A program made the position numbers and the translations under genes. Shown piece after piece: positions 1 to 7,465 of a DNA stretch of 64,000 nt. The notes below the pieces were generated by a model. That model did no database searches and was not told where the DNA came from. It was given only the letters and a program-made list of their open reading frames with translations. The DNA is taken from assembly GCA_963695085.1 (NCBI GenBank), contig CAVOFV010000006.1:1-64000 (forward strand). Reading direction: 5' to 3'. Positions within the stretch are counted from its first letter, which is position 1, and each line of letters starts with the position of its first letter. The DNA comes from SG8-30 sp963695085 (GTDB taxonomy: Bacteria; Pseudomonadota; Gammaproteobacteria; Steroidobacterales; Steroidobacteraceae).

Positions 1-25
1 CACCATGGGCACACGGGCCGATCCT

Positions 26-42
26 GCCCGCCGCGAGCGGGC
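26..42. repeat. Short GC hairpin at the left edge
   Basis: A 6-bp stem (GCCCGC / GCGGGC) encloses a 5-base loop. It lies just beyond the stronger hairpin at 61-87, in the 3' region of the PEP-CTERM gene. It may be part of a transcription stop. Nothing else can be supported in bases 1-60. Confidence 0.3.
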
Positions 43-60
43 GATCAGGATCCAGAAACG

Positions 61-87
61 GAAACCCCGGCACCGGGCCGGGGTTTC
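61..87 (-). terminator. Candidate terminator after the PEP-CTERM gene
   Basis: A perfect 10-bp inverted repeat (GAAACCCCGG / CCGGGGTTTC) surrounds a 7-base loop, 22 bases past the stop of the gene at 109-579. On the minus strand only a short T-run (CGTTTC) follows, so it is a plausible but not ideal Rho-independent terminator. Confidence 0.5.
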
Positions 88-108
88 GTCGTTCAGCGCA
101 GGTCTCGT

Positions 109-579
109 TCAGTGCAGCTTGCGCCGCCTGGCCGCGAAACCGAGTCCCGCGAGACCGAGGCCAAATAGCGCGAGGCTGCCTGGCTCAGGCACGCCCGTAA
201 ATGTCGCTCGCCATGCGCCTCCGCCACTATCTGTTCCCGACAGTGTCCATGCATCAAGCAGGGTGGCGCTATAACTGCTCGAACCGAGATTCACGTAACC
301 GGGGTCAAAGCCGGTTGTCGCGAAGGTCAAGCTATTTCCGGTCAGGGTTCCTGCAATGTACTCCCGTCCTGAACACGTCAGGCCGGCGGTGCACAACCAG
401 TCGAAGTACCCGGTAAACGCGCCATCGGACGTCTCCGAGTCAAAAGTCAGGTCGAAGTCCGCAGCCCAGGGGCCATTCGCCCACTGCCCTTCCCACTGGC
501 CAATAATCAAGGCGCTGGCGACAGTCGGCGTACCGGCCAACATGCCTACCGCGATGATCGCTGCAATTTTCTTGTACAT
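109..579 (-). CDS. PEP-CTERM sorted secreted protein
   Basis: The 156-residue protein has an N-terminal signal peptide (MYKKIAAIIAVGMLAGTPTVA) and a C-terminal PEP-CTERM signal: VPEP at 130-133, a hydrophobic helix at about 136-150 and an RRRK cluster at 151-154. Known: such tails are processed by an exosortase and are typical of bacteria with exopolysaccharide or extracellular matrix. The middle (about 25-128) is small, polar and Gly/Ser/Thr-rich, with a Cys pair, and I cannot assign it a family. The start at 579 is chosen because the signal peptide begins there; an upstream in-frame ATG at 657 would add 26 residues without signal character. No exosortase is encoded in this window, so the enzyme must be elsewhere. 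Function of the mature part is unknown. Confidence 0.85.
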   Translation of the reverse strand: MYKKIAAIIAVGMLAGTPTVASALIIGQWEGQWANGPWAADFDLTFDSETSDGAFTGYFDWLCTAGLTCSGREYIAGTLTGNSLTFATTGFDPGYVNLGSSSYSATLLDAWTLSGTDSGGGAWRATFTGVPEPGSLALFGLGLAGLGFAARRRKLH

Positions 580-881
580 CGCCTTGCTCCCTGTTCCTTT
601 GCGCATGCACCGCACGGTAACGTGAGTTGCAAGATCCGTACCAACGCAGTCGAACATAATACGGATCAGTTACATGCGGTCGATCTGGTGTGGGTCTCAA
701 TGCCGCACCGGGGCAAAGTGTAAATTTGGCCGACAAAGTAGAGGCCGCAAGTATCGCGCCTGTCGGTGCAGGCGAACGCGACTCGATGTCGGTGCTTGGG
801 GGTTGGTTACGACGCAATCTACTCCCGGCCGTTGGTGCTAGCCTGCGATACCTACGGGGCCGCTTGCCCTGGGACTAGGCG
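580..881. other. Divergent intergenic region
   Basis: These 302 bases separate two divergently transcribed genes and hold no convincing gene. A TATTAT hexamer on the minus strand (656-661) could be the -10 of the PEP-CTERM gene, but the matching -35 is weak. An in-frame open stretch (690-878) runs into a TAG three bases before the hydrolase start; see findings. No terminator or operator is evident. Confidence 0.4.
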
Positions 882-1559
882 ATGCTTTTCTTGTTTGGTC
901 ACCAGTCGGTGGGGCAGAACATCCTCGAGGGTATGGAGGAATTGGCGCGAACCGGCCTCGCCACGCCGCATGTCACGGGCCTCAACGACCCACCGGCCGG
1001 GGAATCAGGACCGACACTCAGGCATTTCCGCGTCGGCTCCAATGGCCAGCCGCTGACCAAGATCCAGCACTTCGAACGCACGGTGAGCGGCGACATCGGG
1101 CGGCGCGCGCAGGCGGCCATGTTCAAATTCTGCTACGTGGACCTGCACGACGAGGACCTGGTATCCCCGCTCTTCGACGCGTATGCGCAGATGATCGACC
1201 GCCTGCAGCGCCACCGCCCGGACCTGCTCATGGCGCACGTCACGATGCCCCTGCGGGCCGTCCCGGGCGGTGTCGTCACGACAGCCAGGCGGCTGCTCGG
1301 GCAGCGACATCCGCAAATAGCCGCGAACGCGGCACGCGATGCCTTCAATGCCCGGCTGCGCGCGCGCTATGGTCCGACCTCGCCGCTGTTCGACCTGGCC
1401 GCGATCCAGTCAGGAGGACGTAGTGCCGCGCCTGCGCTCCTGAGCCGCTATACGGACGACGGCGGGCACCTCAACGAAGCAGGTCGCCGCGACGTGGCCA
1501 GGGAGTTTCTCGATTTCCTGGAACGGCTGGCGGCTGATTGTGGCGCGAAGACGATCTGA
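882..1559 (+). CDS. SGNH/GDSL-like hydrolase
   Basis: The 225-residue protein opens directly with FGHQSVGQNI (residues 5-14), which takes the place of the first SGNH block with Ser as likely nucleophile. Near the end it has DDGGHLNEAGR, matching the D-x-x-H block that supplies the catalytic Asp/His. Known: SGNH enzymes are esterases or carbohydrate acyl-esterases. Inferred: deacylation of a polysaccharide or lipid; substrate unknown. There is no signal peptide on the chosen start. The ATG at 882 is preceded by AGG at 5-base spacing; the same frame is open upstream to 690 apart from one TAG at 876-878. Convergent with the dehydrogenase at 1620-3830. Confidence 0.6.
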   Translation: MLFLFGHQSVGQNILEGMEELARTGLATPHVTGLNDPPAGESGPTLRHFRVGSNGQPLTKIQHFERTVSGDIGRRAQAAMFKFCYVDLHDEDLVSPLFDAYAQMIDRLQRHRPDLLMAHVTMPLRAVPGGVVTTARRLLGQRHPQIAANAARDAFNARLRARYGPTSPLFDLAAIQSGGRSAAPALLSRYTDDGGHLNEAGRRDVAREFLDFLERLAADCGAKTI

Positions 1560-1597
1560 GCGCCCATCCTCGTGCCGCCTGTCAATCCGTTCGAGTT

Positions 1598-1614
1598 CCG
1601 GGTCCTGAGCCCGG
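1598..1614. repeat. Imperfect palindrome between convergent genes
   Basis: CCGGGTCCTGAGCCCGG is a near-perfect inverted repeat in the 60-base gap between the convergent hydrolase and dehydrogenase genes. It resembles the GGGGTCAGACCCC family found elsewhere in the window and could act as a bidirectional terminator. Confidence 0.35.
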
Positions 1615-1619
1615 CTGGA

Positions 1620-3830
1620 TCAGCACCCGCTCAGCTGCGCGATCCAGTTGCGCAGCAATTGCGCGCCCTGGGTATCCACCAGGTGACTCGCCAGCGGCGG
1701 CATGCCCGCTGCATCGCGCCGCTCGGCTCGCAGCACGACGAGTGAGCGGCCCGGGTCGCCGGGCAGGATGATCCGCGCCCCCGCCACGCCCAGGTCACCG
1801 GCCTGTGGCGCCGCGTTGCAGGCATTGGTGGCGGCCAGCGCAATCGAGTAGCGCAGGTCCATCGGACTGGGCGTCGAGCCTCCCGGCCGGTGGCAGCCGG
1901 CGCAGTTCGTGTGCAGGTAGGCACGCGCGCGGTCGGTCAGCGAACCGGCGCTGCCGTAGGGATCGGCGAGCGCGGGCTGCTGCGATGCCGGCGGCGACAG
2001 CCGCGGCGCAAAGACGCCGATGGCGTCCAGCGTCGCGAGCTGGTTGGCCGTCCGCCCCGTCGCGGGGTAGCCAAGGTCGCCGTTCAGCTGCGCCGTCTCG
2101 AGCCCCAGGCTGCGGCCGGCGCCCGCGGTATGGCACTGCAGGCATTGCGCTTCGCTGGGAAACGTCCAGGTCTGTCCGGCGACGCCGACCGTGGCCCCGC
2201 CGCGCACGCGGGTTGCGCCGCTCTGCTGGTCGTTCCAGCGGTACGTGTAGCCGGCCCACACGCCGTCCGGGTGGCGCATGAACAGCCGCGTCTCGACCAG
2301 GCGGCCCTGCAGCCGGAAGTTCTTGACCAGCACCGTGCCATTCGGGAAGTCAAAATCGCCGTCGCTGCCAATCGCGACCGTGGTCCCGTTCGGCAGGCCC
2401 ATCCAGCGCTCCTTCGCCGAACCATCGGACCAGAACGGCGCGTTCGGCCGGTAGGGAATCAGACCCGCGGCGGGTTGTGTCACGTCCGAGGAACTCATGC
2501 ACCCGGTCTGCGACAGCGCGTCCGGCACCGAATCGGCGCCGCTGCCGCCGGTCTGCACCAGCCTGAACAAGCCGCCGCTGTAACTGACCAGGTACAGCTC
2601 GCCGTCCTCGCCCTGGCCAAACGACGAGATGTTGAAGCCGGTATTGGCCAGCTCCTCGAACGACTGGCCGGGAGTGGCGGCGGCCCGGTAGCCGAACAGG
2701 CGCCCGGACACGTAGTCGGCGAACAGGTAGCGCCCCGTCAGCGCCGGCATGGCGCTGCCGCGGTACACGTAGCCGCCCGTGATCGAGGCGCCGAGCGAAC
2801 GGCCGTACTCGGCCAGCGGCTCGATGAGCGGCTCGCCGCCGGGCCCCACCGTCGGGCAATTGCTCGACGGGTTGTAGCAGTGGGCGCCTTCGCGGAAGCG
2901 CCAGCCGTAGTTGCCGCCGCGCTGGATGCGATCCACTTCTTCCCAGGCGCCCTGGCCGACGTCGCCGGCCCATAGCTCGCCGCTGGCGCGATCGAAGCTC
3001 CAGCGCCACGGATTGCGCAGTCCCCACGCATAGATCTCCGGGCAGGGGGCCGTGCCGCTGCCGGTGCTGCAGCGCAGGTTGGCGGCGAACGGGTTGTCCG
3101 CCGGGATGCCGTACGGAGCCGGGCCGTTGACGTCGATGCGCAGCATCGCGCCGAGCAGGTTGGTGGTCGTCTGCGCGTTGTTGTCGGGATCGCCACCCGA
3201 GCCACCGTCGCCGAGGCCGAGGTACAGGTAGCCGTCGGGCCCGAACGCGATGTTGCCGCCATTGTGGTTGCTGTATGGCTGCGGCACCGTCAGCAGCACT
3301 TCTTCGGTGGCGGCAGCGAGCGTTGCGCCGCCATCGAGCGAACTGAATCGCGACAGCACCGAGCGTCGCGGCGAGTCGGCGGTGTACGACAGGTACACGC
3401 GGCCGTTGCTGGCGAAGGCGGGATCGAAGGCCATCCCCAGCAGGCCCTGCTCGCCGCCCGACAGCACGCGGCTGCGCAGGTCGATGAACGGGCTGGCGGT
3501 CGCCGCGCCGGGATCGTTGTTGAAGACCATCACGCGGCCCGCCTGCTCGACGACGAACCAGCGCGCGGTGGCGCCGGGCGCCTGCATGAGCGCCACGGGG
3601 CTCGCGAAGCTCAAGGCCGGGAAGACCCGCTGGGCCTCGACCGTCAGCGTCGCGTTGGGCCTCGCGGGCGCGATGCAGGTGGTGTTGGAGGGCCGTGCAT
3701 CGAGACCCTGCTGTGGCGGCGCAGGCGGTGGTGGCGGCGTCGCCACGGCGTCCGGTCCCGACGAGCCGCCGCAGCCGGCCAGGCCGAAGACCGCGAGTAC
3801 CGCGAGTACCAAAAACAGGCGCGGGAACAC
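1620..3830 (-). CDS. Glucose/sorbosone dehydrogenase-like lipoprotein with diheme c-type tail
   Basis: The 736-residue protein starts (GTG, preceded by GAGAGGGGG) with a lipoprotein signal ending LAGC, Cys20. Residues about 50-430 read as a soluble PQQ-type six-bladed propeller: FVVEQAGRVMVF, GGEQGLLGMAFDP, YSNHNGGNIAFGPDGYLYLG, WGLRNPWRWSFD and NYGWRFREG are typical of the GSDH family. The C-terminal part carries two CxxCH haem sites, CLQCH at 563-567 and CAGCH at 643-647, as in the SO2930/HNE_0200 family of diheme proteins. Inferred: a periplasmic or outer-membrane sugar or alcohol oxidase that passes electrons from a quinone cofactor straight to its own cytochrome domain. Substrate and PQQ use are not shown by sequence alone. 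It is convergent with the gene at 882-1559. Confidence 0.85.
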   Translation of the reverse strand: MFPRLFLVLAVLAVFGLAGCGGSSGPDAVATPPPPPAPPQQGLDARPSNTTCIAPARPNATLTVEAQRVFPALSFASPVALMQAPGATARWFVVEQAGRVMVFNNDPGAATASPFIDLRSRVLSGGEQGLLGMAFDPAFASNGRVYLSYTADSPRRSVLSRFSSLDGGATLAAATEEVLLTVPQPYSNHNGGNIAFGPDGYLYLGLGDGGSGGDPDNNAQTTTNLLGAMLRIDVNGPAPYGIPADNPFAANLRCSTGSGTAPCPEIYAWGLRNPWRWSFDRASGELWAGDVGQGAWEEVDRIQRGGNYGWRFREGAHCYNPSSNCPTVGPGGEPLIEPLAEYGRSLGASITGGYVYRGSAMPALTGRYLFADYVSGRLFGYRAAATPGQSFEELANTGFNISSFGQGEDGELYLVSYSGGLFRLVQTGGSGADSVPDALSQTGCMSSSDVTQPAAGLIPYRPNAPFWSDGSAKERWMGLPNGTTVAIGSDGDFDFPNGTVLVKNFRLQGRLVETRLFMRHPDGVWAGYTYRWNDQQSGATRVRGGATVGVAGQTWTFPSEAQCLQCHTAGAGRSLGLETAQLNGDLGYPATGRTANQLATLDAIGVFAPRLSPPASQQPALADPYGSAGSLTDRARAYLHTNCAGCHRPGGSTPSPMDLRYSIALAATNACNAAPQAGDLGVAGARIILPGDPGRSLVVLRAERRDAAGMPPLASHLVDTQGAQLLRNWIAQLSGC

Positions 3831-3985
3831 GATTCAACCCCCTCTCAACACTGCGGGCGGGCACGGCCCGATTGCGCCTGGGACCTTGCCACGATCCGCG
3901 AATCCCGACCACCCGCCGTGTGTCTGGACGGCGACACTACGGCGGCGGGCGCCAGCGCACGAGCGTGCGCACCGCGGTCGATGCC

Positions 3986-4705
3986 TCAGGAGCCGTTGCC
4001 GCGGCGGAACACGCGCAGGTCGGCGCGCCGCACCCGGTAGAACAGCAGCAGGAACCCGCTCACGGACACGATCAGCGCGATCACGGACGCGGTGATGAGC
4101 AGCGGGTGGTTGAAGTCCGTGCGCTCCTTGTAGTCCATGATGTGCAGCATCCAGAAGAAATCGTACAGCCGCCACACGTCGTTGCGCCGCGCCACCAGCC
4201 GGCCCGTGTGCGGCGAGACGAACAGCCGCGTGTCGCGCGCATCATCGAATTCGACGCGCCACACCGGCAGCGCGCCGCGGTACTCGGTCGAGCGCGCCTC
4301 CTGCAGCGTCACCGACCTGACCTTGCCGGCGCCGGTGAAGTCGGCTGCCGCAATCTCCCGGGCCATCTCCGACGGAATGCCGTCGAGCACGCGGCCGTCG
4401 GCGGCGTCCACCAGCACCGGTGGCTGGCCGGCGCGGGCAACTTCGAGGTACAGGCGTCCGGCGACGCGGGTGGTGCGCAATGATTCGGCGGGACCGGTGA
4501 CGGCAAGCACTTCAGGCAGCGAGACGTTCAGGTCAGCGGCGGCGATCGGCGTCGTGTCCGGCGGCGCCGATGCAGTCTCACCGCGCACCAGCTCGATCGG
4601 GAAGACGCTCATCACCAGGCCGCCGACGACCCACAGCACGATCTGGATGCCGACGATGATGCCGATCCACTTGTGGACGAGGGTCAGGGCGACGGGGAAT
4701 TTCAT
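3986..4705 (-). CDS. PepSY domain membrane protein
   Basis: The 239-residue protein has an N-terminal membrane helix (about 10-34), a periplasmic middle with two PepSY-like stretches, and a C-terminal helix (about 203-225) after the typical WMLHIMDYKERTDFNHPLL segment. Known: PepSY-associated membrane proteins are often linked to iron or flavin reductase functions, but their activity is poorly defined. The short basic cytoplasmic tail RVRRADLRVFRRGNGS closes the protein. It ends about 155 bases beyond the start of the dehydrogenase gene and may share its electron-transfer role, which is inference from proximity only. Confidence 0.8.
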   Translation of the reverse strand: MKFPVALTLVHKWIGIIVGIQIVLWVVGGLVMSVFPIELVRGETASAPPDTTPIAAADLNVSLPEVLAVTGPAESLRTTRVAGRLYLEVARAGQPPVLVDAADGRVLDGIPSEMAREIAAADFTGAGKVRSVTLQEARSTEYRGALPVWRVEFDDARDTRLFVSPHTGRLVARRNDVWRLYDFFWMLHIMDYKERTDFNHPLLITASVIALIVSVSGFLLLFYRVRRADLRVFRRGNGS

Positions 4706-4782
4706 GGGCGGGTCCGCGATTGGGTGAAAGCGGGCGAGTCTAGCGGGTCAGGAGGCGAGAGAGACTTCGCAAGGCTCCGGGA

Positions 4783-4848
4783 CGGGTCTGACCCCTGCGG
4801 GAGCGGACCGCGGAGATTGGAGCCGTGCTCCCTTCCGGGATCTGACCC
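4783..4848. repeat. Two copies of the GGGGTCAGACCCC-type palindrome
   Basis: GGGTCTGACCCC lies at 4784-4795 and a variant GGGATCTGACCC at 4837-4848, between the divergent PepSY and ubiT genes. The second copy overlaps the candidate -35 of ubiT. They belong to the same dispersed family as the elements at 5399, 10056, 18177 and 18973. Confidence 0.5.
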
Positions 4849-4871
4849 ATCCGATGACGCTCTGCTACGCT
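4842..4871 (+). promoter_or_regulatory. Candidate ubiT promoter, near-leaderless
   Basis: CTGACC (4842-4847) and TACGCT (4866-4871) are spaced 18 bases. The second is preceded by TG to give an extended -10 (TGCTACGCT). A start about 7 bases downstream would fall at the ATG at 4878, which has no Shine-Dalgarno sequence, so a leaderless mRNA is possible. No FNR-like site was seen. Confidence 0.35.
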
Positions 4872-4877
4872 TCAACC

Positions 4878-5366
4878 ATGATCCAGCTGCCACCGCTGCC
4901 CCCGCTGCTGCGCGACGCCGCGCTGCTGCCATTGAGGTTCATGCCGAGGGCCCTGCAGTCGCGGGTATTGGCGATCGCGATCAACCGCGCGCTGGCCGAA
5001 AGCGACGCCCGCGAGCGCTTCGCGTTCCTCGACGGCCGCGTGGTCGAGGTGGACGTGCCGGACGCGGGCTGCGCCTGGCGGCTCAAGGTCGATGGCGGGA
5101 CCGTCGCGGCCGCCCCGGCCGATTCCGCGCCCGACGTGACGATCCGTGCCTCGCTGGGCGACTTCGCGGCGCTGGCCGCGCGGCGCGTGGACCCCGACAC
5201 GCTGTTCTTCCAGCGCCGGCTGGTGATGCTCGGGGACACCGACCTGGGCCTCGAGGTCAAGAACACGCTGGACGCCGTGGACCCGGGGACCCTGCCCGGC
5301 TGGGCCCGCACGATCGCGGAGACGGCGGCCGACCTGCTGGAGGCCTCGGCGCCAGCGGCGACCTGA
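4878..5366 (+). CDS. ubiT: UbiT, SCP2-domain accessory factor for O2-independent ubiquinone synthesis
   Basis: The 162-residue protein matches the SCP2-like lipid-binding fold: a hydrophobic N-terminal segment (LPPLLRDAALLPLRFMPRAL), then VEVDVPDAGCAWRLKVDGG, DVTIRASLGDFAALAARRVDPDTLFFQRRL and GDTDLGLEVKNTLDAVD. Known: UbiT works with UbiU and UbiV in the anaerobic hydroxylation steps of ubiquinone synthesis, binding the lipid intermediates. Both partners lie next to it on the opposite strand (ubiV, ubiU), which makes the assignment firm. ATG 4878 is preferred because of the candidate promoter; ATG 4854 would add 8 residues. The gene is convergent with ubiV. Confidence 0.85.
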   Translation: MIQLPPLPPLLRDAALLPLRFMPRALQSRVLAIAINRALAESDARERFAFLDGRVVEVDVPDAGCAWRLKVDGGTVAAAPADSAPDVTIRASLGDFAALAARRVDPDTLFFQRRLVMLGDTDLGLEVKNTLDAVDPGTLPGWARTIAETAADLLEASAPAAT

Positions 5367-5572
5367 CCTTGAGGCGGGGCCAGGCCCCTGAAAGGGGCCA
5401 GACCCCGGGGTCTGAGCCCGCAGGGGCCTGAATCCCCCCAGAAAGGCCTGGTGCCGCTCCTGCTGGTTCGAAGGGGTCAGGCCCTCAGAAGGGCGTCAGC
5501 CCCCAACCAGCGGCTCCAGGAGGGTACAGACCCGCCAGGGGTCTGGACCCCGATCAAGCGGCCCAGGGCCCT
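5367..5572. repeat. Dense cluster of GC palindromes between ubiT and ubiV
   Basis: These 206 bases carry repeated, partly degenerate copies of a GGGG(T/C)C-AGACCCC unit in both orientations. The clearest is CAGACCCCGGGGTCTG at 5399-5414, a perfect 16-base palindrome. Others are near 5376-5390, 5475-5485 and 5537-5551. No gene is present. The position between convergent genes suits a bidirectional terminator, but the number of copies suggests a dispersed repeat family. Confidence 0.6.
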
Positions 5573-6457
5573 TCAGGCCCGTGCCATCCCCGCCCGGCCG
5601 TGCCAGTAGCCGTTAGGCCCCTCGAGCGTCTCTGGCGCCGTGGGCTCGCCCCCCAGGGCCCGCCCGAAGGCATCGAGCGCCTGCCTGAATCCCGCCGCCG
5701 CCGGGCTCAGCCTGAGGACCTGCGCGCCGGCGGCCACCGCCCCGGCCAGGTCGCCCAGCAGGTTCACGGGCTCGCCCGACTGCACCTGGATGCCGTTGAT
5801 GGTCAGGAACCCCTGCCCGTCCTGGGTCGCGACCGGCAGCCCGTCCGCGTACTCGCTGCACACGAACCCGCAGTCGTCCTTGGGCTTGCCGTGGGCCCGG
5901 GCCGTGAAGCAACGCGCCGAGTGCGCGAGCGGCATGCGGCCCCACGCGAACAGCTCGACCTCCACCTCGGCCTGCGGCGCGACTTCGTGAAATTCCGCCA
6001 GCGTGCCGATCAGGTCGTCGCGCGGCATCTCCACCGGCGGCACCCAGCGCGCGAGGCCGTCGTCCACCAGCAGCGCCAGCGTGCGGCCGTTGTAGATGTT
6101 GAGCCCCGGCCCTGCGATCCACGTGCTGCCCGCCCGCGACAGCAGCTCGACCGCGGCCATGTCGTTGGCCTCGACCGGGAACTCGCCGTTGGCGCAGAGG
6201 CGTGCCAGCGCGCCGAGCTCGCTCTCGGCCTCGAGCAGCGCCAGCGTCGACAGCACGACTTCCTTGCCGTCCTTCTGCAAGCGTCGCGCGATCGCGAGCC
6301 AGTCGTCGAGGCCGAGTTCGCGGCGCTTCGAGCAGACGGTCTCGCCCAGGTACACGACCGCCGCCGGCGAAGCGGCGAGCTGCTCGTAGAACGACTCGAC
6401 CTGCTGGCGCGGCCACAGGTACGGAATCGGACCGACCGACAGGCGCAGCCCGCTCAC
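5573..6457 (-). CDS. ubiV: UbiV, U32-family Fe-S protein for O2-independent ubiquinone synthesis
   Basis: The 294-residue U32 protein carries the four [4Fe-4S] cysteines of UbiV: Cys42, Cys183, Cys196 and Cys200. Their spacing equals that of E. coli UbiV (39, 180, 193, 197) with a constant +3 offset. Known: UbiU and UbiV form a heterodimer needed for oxygen-independent hydroxylation of ubiquinone precursors. The start is a GTG whose last two bases open the TGA stop of ubiU (GTGA overlap), so the two are translationally coupled. A much longer open frame upstream is only the antisense reading inside ubiU. Confidence 0.93.
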   Translation of the reverse strand: MSGLRLSVGPIPYLWPRQQVESFYEQLAASPAAVVYLGETVCSKRRELGLDDWLAIARRLQKDGKEVVLSTLALLEAESELGALARLCANGEFPVEANDMAAVELLSRAGSTWIAGPGLNIYNGRTLALLVDDGLARWVPPVEMPRDDLIGTLAEFHEVAPQAEVEVELFAWGRMPLAHSARCFTARAHGKPKDDCGFVCSEYADGLPVATQDGQGFLTINGIQVQSGEPVNLLGDLAGAVAAGAQVLRLSPAAAGFRQALDAFGRALGGEPTAPETLEGPNGYWHGRAGMARA

Positions 6458-7446
6458 TGCCAGCCCCGGTCGTAGGCGCCGAAGGTGGTCTGGCCGCCTT
6501 CCGACACTTCGCGCAGCGCTGCCGCCCAGGCCGGCCTGACGCTGAATGGCCCGCCCGTCGCCAGCGCGTCGAGCGCCTCGCGCCACGCCGCGACGACCTT
6601 CGTCACGTACGCGGGACTGCGCTGCCGGCCCTCGATCTTCACCGCCACGACGCCGATGCGCTCGAGTTCGGGCAGCAACGCCAGCGTATTCAGCGAGACC
6701 GGTTCCTCGATCGCGTGGCCGATGCGCCCGTCCACTTTGTAACGGCCCTTGCAGATGGTCGGATAGCCGGCGCGCTCGCCTGGCGCAAAGCGGTTGATCA
6801 GCACGCCGTTCAGCCGCGACTCGACGCCTGCGGTCGTCTCCACCCAGCGCACGGCGGAACCAGGCGAGCACACGCCCTGGCGGTTTGGCGACTGGCCGGT
6901 CACGTACGAGGACAGCAGGCAGCGGCCCTCGACCATGATGCACAGGCTGCCGAAGCCGAACACCTCGAGCGGCACGGGTGAGCGCGTCGCGAGGCGTTCG
7001 ATCTGCCTCATCGACAGCACGCGCGGCAGCACGGCGCGGCGGATCGCAAACTTGCGGTGGTACCAGGCGATCGCCTCGTGCGTGGTCGCCGAGCCCTGCA
7101 CGGACAGGTGCAGCGCGAGCCCGGGATACTCGCGGTGCGCGTAGTCGAGCACCGCGACGTCGGCGGCGATCAGCGCATCCACGCCGGCCCCGGCCGCGGC
7201 GTCCACCGCATCGCGCCAGCGCGGCCAGCCGCCGGGGCGGGCGAAGGTGTTGATGGCGACCAGCAGCTTCCTGCCGCGTGCGTGGGCGTAGTCGGCAGCG
7301 CCGCTCAGCTCGGTGGGCGCGAAGTTGAGGCCCGGGAAGGCGCGCGCGTTGGTGTCGTCGCGCAGCCCCACGTAGACGGAATCCGCGCCGGCGGCGATCG
7401 CCGCTTCGAGCGCGGGCCGCGCGCCGGCCGGTGCCAGGAGTTCCAT
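6454..7446 (-). CDS. ubiU: UbiU, U32-family Fe-S protein for O2-independent ubiquinone synthesis
   Basis: The 330-residue U32 peptidase-like protein begins MELLAPAGARPALEAAI, as the family does. Its cluster cysteines fall at 169, 176, 193 and 232, the same numbers as in E. coli UbiU. Known: partner of UbiV. The ATG at 7446 is preferred over an in-frame ATG at 7482 because of family alignment and a good ribosome site (AAGAGGAGA). It lies 19 bases after the stop of ipdC on the same strand, so the order ipdC-ubiU-ubiV is probably one operon. Confidence 0.95.
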   Translation of the reverse strand: MELLAPAGARPALEAAIAAGADSVYVGLRDDTNARAFPGLNFAPTELSGAADYAHARGRKLLVAINTFARPGGWPRWRDAVDAAAGAGVDALIAADVAVLDYAHREYPGLALHLSVQGSATTHEAIAWYHRKFAIRRAVLPRVLSMRQIERLATRSPVPLEVFGFGSLCIMVEGRCLLSSYVTGQSPNRQGVCSPGSAVRWVETTAGVESRLNGVLINRFAPGERAGYPTICKGRYKVDGRIGHAIEEPVSLNTLALLPELERIGVVAVKIEGRQRSPAYVTKVVAAWREALDALATGGPFSVRPAWAAALREVSEGGQTTFGAYDRGWQ

Positions 7447-7465
7447 CTCCCGCTCTCCTCTTGCG

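Noticed and set aside
5..274. Plus-strand open frame at the left edge
   Set aside because: It is antisense to the PEP-CTERM gene and its terminator and has no recognisable features.
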